Shown: one piece after another, positions 1 through 14,926 of the stretch
How positions within the stretch are numbered: the first letter of the stretch is position 1
Layout: every line of letters starts with the position of its first letter
Assembly: GCF_000427465.1 (NCBI RefSeq)
Contig: NZ_KE386497.1
Location: 4,162-68,161 of the forward strand
DNA from: Sinorhizobium arboris LMG 14919
GTDB taxonomy: Bacteria > Pseudomonadota > Alphaproteobacteria > Rhizobiales > Rhizobiaceae
DNA: 64,000 bases
Direction: 5' to 3'
Position numbers and translations under genes: made by a program
The notes under the pieces: generated by a model
What the model saw: only the letters and a program-made list of their open reading frames with translations
Database searches by the model: none
What the model was told of the DNA's origin: nothing

Positions 1-7856
<7,856 letters not shown>

Positions 7857-8786
7857 TTTTGGTCCTCTTCAGCGATCTCGTGCTCACGCGTTATCAATAG
7901 TCCATCCAGCCGTTGCCAGCGGGCGCTATGAGAACATCGTCACCATCGCTGCCGAGGAGGCTGTTGTAACTTGGGCCACCATGGATTAGCACGGCAGCTA
8001 ATCATGGTTTAACGCCTCAACATCATCTCCTTTACCGTTACCCCACATCGGCCCGTTGGCCTAATCGATTGATTTGATGGGAGCTATTCAAATATCGGCT
8101 TCATCGGCGCGCTTTACTTCACAGCTTCCAATGTATGGACCGACGCACCCCGTTCTGACTGTCCATCCGATTGGCGTTGGTGCGCGAGCTCTGCCGTCCA
8201 CCAAAGACGGTCCCGGTTCTCGCCCAGTCTCTCGCTGTGGAACGGCTAGTTTCATCGGCGCCCGCGGTCTTCTGGCGACCACCGCATCCCAGGCGAGCCG
8301 CGTTGAGCGTGTCTACGGGAGGGGCAAATTTTGCAGAACAATGGGATGGCGCTCACGGGACCATTACGGTGTCCGACATTGGCGGCGAAGTTCTAACAAC
8401 GCGCGTAACCCGTAGAGCCCGCCGCCGTTTACGCACTCTGCGCCTGCATATCCGCGATCGTGATGATGCGCACGCATCGGTTCGACGTGCGCCTTTCAAG
8501 AGCGCACTTCGAACTGTAGATTTGGAGGGTCGAACTCGGGAAAAGTAACGATTTACGAGCGCGCCCCTCGGCGCTGACCTTCCCTGCGTATGCTGGACTT
8601 AAGACCTGGCCGGAACGCGGGTGGATTTCCGCAGCAGGGGTGCTCCGCGGCTGCGGCCTTGCTTTAATTGGCAGATGCGGCTTCGTGGCGCCGACTGATC
8701 GGCATCTACGCGCCTGACGACGTGACGGGCGCGTAGCGAAGTTTGCCTGGTCCGGGCGCATCCAGATAGTTCCGCCGCACCGTGAG
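7857..8786. other. Intergenic region upstream of NRPS1
   Basis: No convincing gene. It must hold the NRPS1 promoter, but I found neither a TGT-N10-ACA motif nor a -24/-12 element here. The nearest match, TGT-N10-ACC at 7965-7980, fails the consensus. Confidence 0.5.
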
Positions 8787-8887
8787 CTACAGCGCCCTGC
8801 GCCCAATCAGACGCGCAAAGGACGCTGCAGCACTTTGAATTGCTGCATGTATTTATCCTTAAATCGGGTACGTAAGGAAACATGCAG
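8787..8887. repeat. RIME-like palindromic intergenic element, copy A
   Basis: About 101 bp nearly identical to 13401-13504. It starts CTACAGCGCC, contains ACGCGCAAAGG and CACTTTGAATTGCTGCATGT, then TCCTTAAAT followed by a partial inverted TAAGGA, and ends AAACATGCAG. Size, mosaic palindromes and intergenic position fit the Rhizobium-specific intergenic mosaic elements (RIME). The family name is from memory. Confidence 0.65.
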
Positions 8888-8948
8888 GAGTACGCTGCCG
8901 AATTTCGAGTCATTTTGATCTCAGCGTGCCCGCCAACGGCGGCAGACG

Positions 8949-9227
8949 CTATTTGTTCAAGGCGTCCTTGAGAGCTTTTGCCGGCGTGAAGGTCAGCTTC
9001 TTCGCAGCAGCAACCTTGATGGTGGCACCGGTTGCCGGATTACGCGCTTCCCGCTCCGGCGTGTCCTTTACCTTGAACTTGCCAAAGCCGGGGATCGACG
9101 TTTCGGAGCCAGCAGTTGCCGCGGCAGTGATCGCGCCGAAGACTGCTTCGACGATCGCCTTCCCTTGGGCCTTGGTGAGTTGATGGTCAGCGGCGATCTT
9201 GTCGGCAATTTCATTGGTGGTAGTCAT
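8949..9227 (-). CDS. HU-family histone-like DNA-binding protein
   Basis: A 92-residue basic protein beginning MTTTNEIADKIA. It has the HU fold elements: an N-terminal helix pair, the GFGKF beta-arm base, a PEREARNPATG arm with the conserved RNP-type tip, and an AAKKLTFTPAKALKDALN tail. It would bend and compact DNA. The start at 9227 is chosen over the upstream in-frame ATG because it matches the family N-terminus and has a GGAAGGGGAA-type ribosome site before it. It stands alone between NRPS1 and the S46 peptidase, transcribed away from the latter. Rhizobia normally carry a chromosomal HU gene, so this is probably an accessory paralogue; that is inference. Confidence 0.93.
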   Translation of the reverse strand: MTTTNEIADKIAADHQLTKAQGKAIVEAVFGAITAAATAGSETSIPGFGKFKVKDTPEREARNPATGATIKVAAAKKLTFTPAKALKDALNK

Positions 9228-9346
9228 GCATTCCCCTTCCTCAAAGAAGAAGAGCATTCACCGCAGAGCCAGCCCTGTCACGCGATTGTTTGCCATGTTG
9301 CCACGTGACTGGTGCATTTCCACAACTTCCGCACTCCCTATGCCCG

Positions 9347-9367
9347 TCTCTCTCTCTCTCTCTCTCT
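9347..9367. repeat. TC dinucleotide microsatellite
   Basis: An uninterrupted run of about ten TC units in the HU/S46 intergenic region. It is not inside a recognisable coding sequence, so no phase-variation role is assigned. Confidence 0.9.
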
Positions 9368-9450
9368 GACGCAGGCGGTTAAGGCGGCGGCTGACCGGCG
9401 GTCCAGTTGGCGATGCGAGGGCCGCGTCAATATGTCGGTTCCGCTACGGA

Positions 9451-9466
9451 TGTCGGAGACGGGACA
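9451..9466 (+). promoter_or_regulatory. Putative NifA upstream activator sequence (S46 peptidase promoter)
   Basis: TGT-CGGAGACGGG-ACA is an exact TGT-N10-ACA. It lies about 79 bp upstream of the start site expected from the -24/-12 element at 9512-9527. Confidence 0.6.
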
Positions 9467-9511
9467 TACATGGAGCGGTCTCCCCACGTTGTATTTGAAA
9501 CTGTTTTCCTT

Positions 9512-9527
9512 TGGCACGATTACTGCA
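9512..9527 (+). promoter_or_regulatory. Sigma54 (RpoN) -24/-12 promoter
   Basis: TGGCACGATTACTGCA has GG and GC separated by exactly ten bases and the strong TGGCACG -24 block. It points toward the S46 peptidase and the short ORF at 9584. The paired UAS upstream supports NifA control. Confidence 0.72.
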
Positions 9528-9583
9528 TCGGACGGTTGGCAACCGTCGCGGTATGCAATCCCATATAAGGAGAGGTGAGCGCA

Positions 9584-9883
9584 ATGCAGATGCGCGCGTT
9601 AACAGTCCACTGTGCCGTCACGGAGTGGCAGCCGCGAAGACGATCGAGCAGGGCCACCCCAGGTCCGACGGCGATGTTCAAGGAATACAGATCTGGCAGG
9701 CAGAACCCGAGCATATTGCATCGCTCTCCCGCGATCAGCTCGACGGGTGAACAGCGTCTCGCGCTGGTCATCGATACAGCCCACGAAATAAATCAGCCAC
9801 CAGGACGGGAGCTACATCAACATGAACTCAAATATGAAATGTTTGGCCCAAGCAAGTACCATCGCCTTGCTCTGGACCGCTAG
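9584..9883 (+). CDS. Possible short ORF directly behind the sigma54 promoter
   Basis: Ninety-nine codons, beginning MQMRALTVHCAV, preceded by a strong AAGGAGAGGTGAG site and sitting about 45 bp after the predicted start point of the sigma54 promoter. It overlaps the start of the S46 peptidase in another frame. The protein is basic with no recognised motif, and its codon pattern does not clearly look coding. It may be a real leader peptide or chance. Confidence 0.25.
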   Translation: MQMRALTVHCAVTEWQPRRRSSRATPGPTAMFKEYRSGRQNPSILHRSPAISSTGEQRLALVIDTAHEINQPPGRELHQHELKYEMFGPSKYHRLALDR

Positions 9884-11990
9884 CGCTGCGTCGGCGCATG
9901 AAGGTATGTGGATGCCCGACCAGACTGCAGAAATCGGCGCGGCCATGCGCGCGGATGGGCTCAAGATTGATCCCGCCCAATTGAGCCGTCTCGACGCTGC
10001 CCCGCTCAACGCGATCGTCTCACTCGGCGGATGCTCCGCCTCATTCGTCAGTCCCGAAGGGCTGGTCGCGACCAATCACCACTGCGTAGTGGGATCCCTC
10101 CAGAACATCAGCAAGGAGGGCGAGGACCATCTCACAGACGGCTTTCTGGCGAGAAGCCTGAGTGAAGAATTGCCTGCGGCTCGCGGCAGCCGCATCTATG
10201 TTATCGAAGATCAACGGGAAGTGACCGCCGACATGCTCAAGGGGATCTCGGCCGACCTGACCGGTTTTGCCCGCCATGAGCAGCTCGACGCTAACCGCAA
10301 GGCCCTGATCGCCGCGTGTGAAGAACAGCCCAACCGCCGCTGCGACGTGCGGGCCTATTATGGCGGCGCCTCCTACTACCTTCATGAGAAGCTCGAAATT
10401 CAGGACGTGCGCCTCGTCTATGCGCCCGCACGTGGCATCGGCGAATTCGGCGGCGAAAAGGACAATTGGATGTGGCCACGCCACACAGGCGACTTCGGCT
10501 TTTATCGCGCCTATGTCGCTCCTGATGGGTCCTCCCGGCCTTATGCGCCTGACAATGTGCCGTACCGGCCGAAGAACTGGCTGCGCATCGCCCGCGAAGG
10601 CCTCAAAGAGGGCGATTTTGTGATGGTCGCTGGCTTTCCCGGTACTACCGATCGGTTTCGCACCGCTGGGGAAGTCCGGTTCAACTTTGCGAAGTACGAA
10701 CCGCTATGGCAGCGTTGGCTCTCGAATTTTGCCGCCCAGATAAAGCAGGCCACGCTAGGCAACCGCACTGCGCAGATCCGCTACGCCTCCATCCTGCAAG
10801 GCGTGGAAAACTACGCGAAGAAGCTGGCGGGCGATCTCGCCGGCGCTGACGCGGTTGGGCTCAACGCTCGCAAGGTCACCGAGGAGACAGCTTATCGCAA
10901 CTGGGTCGCTAGCGATCCCGCGCGGCAGGCGCGCTATGGCGCGGCGATCCTCGAGCTGGATGCCATAGTGGAGGAGAGCAGCCGGGCCTCGCTCCAGGGG
11001 CTGGGGGCGGCGCTGCTCGGCCAATCGCGGATCCTCTCATCCGCGCGCACGCTCTATCGTTGGGCGAAGGAGCACGAGAAACCAGATGCCATCCGCGAAA
11101 GCGGCTTTCAGGATCGCGACCGCAGCGAGACCATCGATCGACTGACGCAGGTCGAACGCGAGTATCTGCCCAACATCGATCGCAAGCTGTTCGAGGCCGC
11201 ACTCGAGGAATATCACCGGCTGGACGCGAAGGACCGCGACACTGCGTTCGAGACCGCTCTGGGCCAAATCGGCCTTGATCGACTCTATGCAGAAACCAAA
11301 CTCGCCGACACGGCTACGCGGCTCGGCTGGCTCGATAAACCGGCTGCTGCTTTCGAGGCATCGGACGATCCTTTCATCAAGCTGGCGGTTGCACTTTATC
11401 CCGGCGAGATAGCCGCGGAGCGCACGAACAAGGATCTCGCCGGCCGCACGCAGGCGGCGCGCGCGACTTATATGCAGGCTCTGCTTGCCTATAGGAAGGC
11501 GATCGGCCGGCCCGTGTATCCCGACGCAAATGGATCGCTGCGCCTCACCTGGGGCAAGGTGGCGAGGCGAACGCAAGACGGGCAGATCTGGACGCCCTTC
11601 ACCACGGCCGAGGGACTGCTGGCCAAGCATACCGGAAAGGGTGAGTTCGACGCGCCCGAAGCCGCCATTGCCGCGATTCGCGCTAAGGACTATGGCCCCT
11701 ATGTCGCGCCAGCGCTGGGCACGTTACCGGTCGACTTCCTGTCCACGGTCGACATTACCAGTGGCAATAGCGGCTCGGCGACGTTGAATGGGCGCGGCGA
11801 GCTCGTTGGTCTCGCCTTCGACGGCACGCTAGAGGGCGTGATTGGGGACTGGGCCTTTCCCGGAGATCGCAATCGCAGCATCCACGTCGACAGTCGTTTC
11901 ATGCTCTGGACCATGGACAAGATCGACGCCGCGGACCGGTTGCTCAAGGAAATGGGAGTGCCGCCAGCGTCGGCTAGAAAACGGTTGTAA
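9822..11990 (+). CDS. Secreted S46-family dipeptidyl-peptidase (DPP7/DPP11-like)
   Basis: 722 residues. An N-terminal signal peptide (hydrophobic segment ending SAASAHE) predicts export to the periplasm. The chymotrypsin-fold S46 signatures are present: GGCSAS, catalytic His in TNHHC (residues 86-87) and the nucleophile in SGNSGS (Ser650). Eighteen residues after the Ser stands Gly668, matching the Gly of DPP7-type enzymes rather than the Arg of Asp/Glu-specific DPP11, so removal of dipeptides with a hydrophobic second residue is predicted. The family is typical of Bacteroidetes and xanthomonads and unexpected on symbiotic DNA. A NifA UAS and sigma54 promoter precede the gene, pointing to expression in nitrogen-fixing cells. 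A role in trimming peptides, including any product of the neighbouring NRPSs, is inference. Confidence 0.93.
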   Translation: MNSNMKCLAQASTIALLWTASAASAHEGMWMPDQTAEIGAAMRADGLKIDPAQLSRLDAAPLNAIVSLGGCSASFVSPEGLVATNHHCVVGSLQNISKEGEDHLTDGFLARSLSEELPAARGSRIYVIEDQREVTADMLKGISADLTGFARHEQLDANRKALIAACEEQPNRRCDVRAYYGGASYYLHEKLEIQDVRLVYAPARGIGEFGGEKDNWMWPRHTGDFGFYRAYVAPDGSSRPYAPDNVPYRPKNWLRIAREGLKEGDFVMVAGFPGTTDRFRTAGEVRFNFAKYEPLWQRWLSNFAAQIKQATLGNRTAQIRYASILQGVENYAKKLAGDLAGADAVGLNARKVTEETAYRNWVASDPARQARYGAAILELDAIVEESSRASLQGLGAALLGQSRILSSARTLYRWAKEHEKPDAIRESGFQDRDRSETIDRLTQVEREYLPNIDRKLFEAALEEYHRLDAKDRDTAFETALGQIGLDRLYAETKLADTATRLGWLDKPAAAFEASDDPFIKLAVALYPGEIAAERTNKDLAGRTQAARATYMQALLAYRKAIGRPVYPDANGSLRLTWGKVARRTQDGQIWTPFTTAEGLLAKHTGKGEFDAPEAAIAAIRAKDYGPYVAPALGTLPVDFLSTVDITSGNSGSATLNGRGELVGLAFDGTLEGVIGDWAFPGDRNRSIHVDSRFMLWTMDKIDAADRLLKEMGVPPASARKRL

Positions 11991-12661
11991 TGATGATACT
12001 GCGCTCGATCGGCTCGTCAGAAACAGCACTAAGGCTTGCCCGCAGGTTGGTGGACCGTCACCTCCAACCAGCTGGCCGCGGTCTCCTTCTGCTGCTCCAA
12101 GGTGAATGAGGAAAAGCCCGCGGGGGCCTGGACACGCGCCTTGCAGTTACATTCAGATTATGTGCGCAGGACCTGCCGCGCCGCTATCCCGCGTGCTGCT
12201 CCTCAGCGGAGTCAGGTGCACAACCTGTTGTGAGTGCCCGTTCCGCACCCTAAAGCTGGCACTCATGCTCTTGCGACTATCGATCTTTCACCCCCCTCTC
12301 CTGCCTCGCCAACCGAAGGGAGACCAGCCGTGGACTACATTGAGAAATCAAGCGAGCGACAATACACAATAGTGGGGTGGAGCATCCCGGGGTTGCTCGT
12401 GAGGGGATCGGGTGACGTTCAACACCACCAGCCTGCCATGGCGCCGCCCCTCTCGGAGAATTAGCAGAATATTCAAGATACTATGGGTTCTTCTTTGCAA
12501 AGTGCTTTCGCAGTTGGAGCGCCGGGGCGCTGGCCCACGGATATTGGTTCGCACCACTCACTCAGTCGATCCATCACCTTGTCACGGCTCACCATTGAGC
12601 GCTCCATCAGGCGCCGATCGCGCGTAACTGGAGAACGCGAGGCTTTGAGCCGGGGCTAACG
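11991..12661. other. Intergenic region between convergent S46 peptidase and PPTase genes
   Basis: About 670 bp with only small overlapping open frames and no recognised domain. A 44-codon GTG frame near 12330 has a purine-rich stretch before it but nothing else in its favour. I see no clear terminator hairpin with a T-run. Confidence 0.5.
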
Positions 12662-13300
12662 CTACCCCGCGATGAATACTGCAGTTAGTACTAGTCCATT
12701 TGCAATGCTGAAGCGGCCGCGGAGTTCCCAAGCACAATTGCGGGTCGGCATGAGCGTGTTCGGAAGCCGAGCAACAAACGTCCCGTCCGGAATGAAAGTG
12801 ATCACCGCGTCCTCGAATCCCAACCATTCACGTGTGAGCGGAAACCACGCTTTGAAGATGCTCTCCTTGGCACTGAAGAGCAATCGGCCCCAATTGAGGC
12901 GCCTTGGTGCGTTGGCCAGCCACTCTCGCTCCTCGTTAACCGAGATGAGCTCCAACACGCCCGACGGCAGCTCCTCATCGACTTCTGCATCGATTCCGAG
13001 CGCAACGTAGTCCTCCTGCAGGGCCACAGCGGCGGCACAGAATCCAGCACAATGTGTTATGCTGCCGACTATGCCGGCTGGCCAAACTGGTGCCCGGTCA
13101 GGTCCACTTGGGATGGCGCACGGAGGAAAGCCAAGCTTGGCTAATGCCGATCTGGCACAGGCTCGTCCGACGGAGAATTCACGCCTCCTGCTTTCGATCG
13201 CCCCAGCCACGGCACTCGCTTCTTCGGGCATCACTTCTGGGCCTCTACTTGCCCGAGAGGTTTGCACGGCTATATTGGATGGAAGCAGCGTCTCTATCAC
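12662..13300 (-). CDS. 4'-phosphopantetheinyl transferase (EntD/Sfp type)
   Basis: About 212 residues. Signatures: GSITHC near the middle, the metal-binding GIDAE, and the LLFSAKESIFKAW helix corresponding to the (W)-x-x-KE-x-x-x-K motif of Sfp-type transferases. It would move phosphopantetheine from CoA to the carrier serines of the two NRPSs (Ser1167 and Ser2267 in NRPS1, Ser585 and Ser1635 in NRPS2) and possibly NodF. The GTG at 13300 is preferred over an upstream TTG because AAAGGAAA lies six bases before it. The gene is on the same strand as both NRPS genes, downstream of the MATE exporter gene, but a repeat element separates them. Confidence 0.9.
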   Translation of the reverse strand: MIETLLPSNIAVQTSRASRGPEVMPEEASAVAGAIESRRREFSVGRACARSALAKLGFPPCAIPSGPDRAPVWPAGIVGSITHCAGFCAAAVALQEDYVALGIDAEVDEELPSGVLELISVNEEREWLANAPRRLNWGRLLFSAKESIFKAWFPLTREWLGFEDAVITFIPDGTFVARLPNTLMPTRNCAWELRGRFSIANGLVLTAVFIAG

Positions 13301-13400
13301 TTGAGATTTCCTTTCGCTCGAGCACAATTGAGTACCGCATGGAACGTTGCGCTTACGGCTGGCTACGGTCGCCGGACGGTTTTTTCGAGCGGCTTAAGCA

Positions 13401-13504
13401 CTACAGCGCCGCGCGTCTTATCAGACGCGCAAAGGTCGCTGTAGCACTTTGAATTGCTGCATGTTTTTGTCCTTAAAGTGGATACGATTTAAGGAAACAT
13501 GCAG
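13401..13504. repeat. RIME-like palindromic intergenic element, copy B
   Basis: About 104 bp, same orientation as copy A at 8787-8887. It begins CTACAGCGCCGCGCGTCT, has a GCGCGTCTTATCAGACGCGC palindrome and a second hairpin (TCCTTAAAG to TTTAAGGA), and ends ACATGCAG. It lies just past the MATE stop codon and upstream of the PPTase, so its hairpins may also act in transcript processing or termination. Confidence 0.68.
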
Positions 13505-13531
13505 TAGCAGCCAAGGGTGCATGACCTCGGA

Positions 13532-14926
13532 TTAGCGGTGCAGGAGCATTCCTTTGAGGTTGTTGAACTGCTTGACCGCTACAAAGATGGCAAGCAGTCC
13601 TGCCAGTAGCTCAGCAGCTGCCTGGCTGATCAATAATCCCGTGAATCCCCAAATACGAGGAAATAGTAGTATGGCTGGTACGAAGAGATATCCTTGCCTT
13701 GCGAAGGAAACGACGGCACTCAGGCGTGCTCTCCCGAACGACTGAAGCATGGTTATTACCACGTATTGGACGCCAAACAGCCCGAAAAAGAGATGGAACA
13801 TAATACAGGTGGAGACAGCGATTTCAGTCACATCCTCGCTGTCGCTGAAAAGGCTGACGATTGGCCGGGCGAAAATCACAACCACAGCAGAAAAGCTGAC
13901 TGAAAAGGCGCAGACTGTGGAAAGCATGAACGTCGCGGCCTTCTGCACCCGTGCAAAATCCTGTGCTCCCCAACTGAAACCAAGGACCGCCTGTGAGCCG
14001 ATGCAAAAGCCAACGATCGGGAATGTCCCGATCGTTAGCAATCGTGCGGCTATACCCACAGCGGCAATTGAATTGTCGCCGAATGTGGCAGCAGCCCTGT
14101 ACAAGAACATAAATGAAGCCGCTGTCAAAATACCGGTGATCGTCGCTGGGGCTCCAACGGCGGCTATCTGCTTTAATCGGTCGCCCCTCAAAGTGATGTA
14201 GGAAGCTCGGAAACGGACAATCCCGCGTTGCTTGGCGAAATATACGATGTACATGCTGGTGGCGACGATCTGGGACAACAGTGTTGCCAGCGCCGCGCCG
14301 CGAACTCCGAGATCCAGAGTGAAAATCAGAAGCGGATCGAGCAGGGCGTTCAACGTGAAAGCCGTAATCATCGTCCACATGCTGAACCGGGTGTTACCCT
14401 CAGCCCGTACGATGAACCCACTGACCATGTTCAACAGGATAAGAGTATAACCAACCAGGAGCGTCGAGGCATATTCGAGCGCGGCTGGCATTATCGTTGG
14501 ACTGGCGCCGAGCAAAGTGAGTGCGTCGCGCAAGCCGAAAAGGATGGTGACAGTAAGCGTCGTTCCGATCGGAACTACGAGACCGAGTGCCAAGCTCGCA
14601 CCACGACTCGCTTCCAATGAATTGCCAGCTCCAAGATTGCGGGACACGAATGATGCTGTACCGGCCCCGATCCCCTGCCCTACCGCAGACAGCAGCACCA
14701 CCAACGGCAAAGCAATGCTCACGGCCGCGATGGCCTGGGGGCCAAGCGTACCGACAAAGATTGCATTCACCGCTTGCTGAATTCCATTGATCGACAAACC
14801 GATAATCGACGGAATGGAAAGGCGCATGATGAGGTGGGAAACCTTGCCGTCCAACAAACTAATGTGGTCTGCCGGCGATGCCATGCGTTCGTCTTTGCCT
14901 TTGATATGTAGCTCCAACGGCCTCAT
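13532..14926 (-). CDS. MATE-family multidrug/natural-product exporter
   Basis: 464 residues with about twelve hydrophobic segments and the MATE layout: LSIPSIIGLSINGIQQ at the start, an FVGTLGPQAIAAVSIALPLV loop, and two symmetrical six-helix halves. It would exchange Na+ or H+ for an organic substrate across the inner membrane. Its ATG overlaps the NRPS2 stop as ATGA, so the two are translationally coupled and the likely cargo is the NRPS2 product. An internal ATG at 14884 (MASPADH) is an alternative start. Confidence 0.93.
   Translation of the reverse strand: MRPLELHIKGKDERMASPADHISLLDGKVSHLIMRLSIPSIIGLSINGIQQAVNAIFVGTLGPQAIAAVSIALPLVVLLSAVGQGIGAGTASFVSRNLGAGNSLEASRGASLALGLVVPIGTTLTVTILFGLRDALTLLGASPTIMPAALEYASTLLVGYTLILLNMVSGFIVRAEGNTRFSMWTMITAFTLNALLDPLLIFTLDLGVRGAALATLLSQIVATSMYIVYFAKQRGIVRFRASYITLRGDRLKQIAAVGAPATITGILTAASFMFLYRAAATFGDNSIAAVGIAARLLTIGTFPIVGFCIGSQAVLGFSWGAQDFARVQKAATFMLSTVCAFSVSFSAVVVIFARPIVSLFSDSEDVTEIAVSTCIMFHLFFGLFGVQYVVITMLQSFGRARLSAVVSFARQGYLFVPAILLFPRIWGFTGLLISQAAAELLAGLLAIFVAVKQFNNLKGMLLHR

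Noticed and set aside
7965..7980. NifA UAS upstream of NRPS1
   Set aside because: The motif ends ACC instead of ACA and no -24/-12 element accompanies it.
9347..9367. TC microsatellite as a phase-variation switch
   Set aside because: It lies outside any recognisable coding frame and about 100 bp from the nearest promoter element, so no mechanism can be supported.
12330..12461. 44-codon GTG frame as a possible precursor peptide
   Set aside because: Only a weak ribosome site and no leader/core pattern or neighbouring maturation enzyme specific to it.
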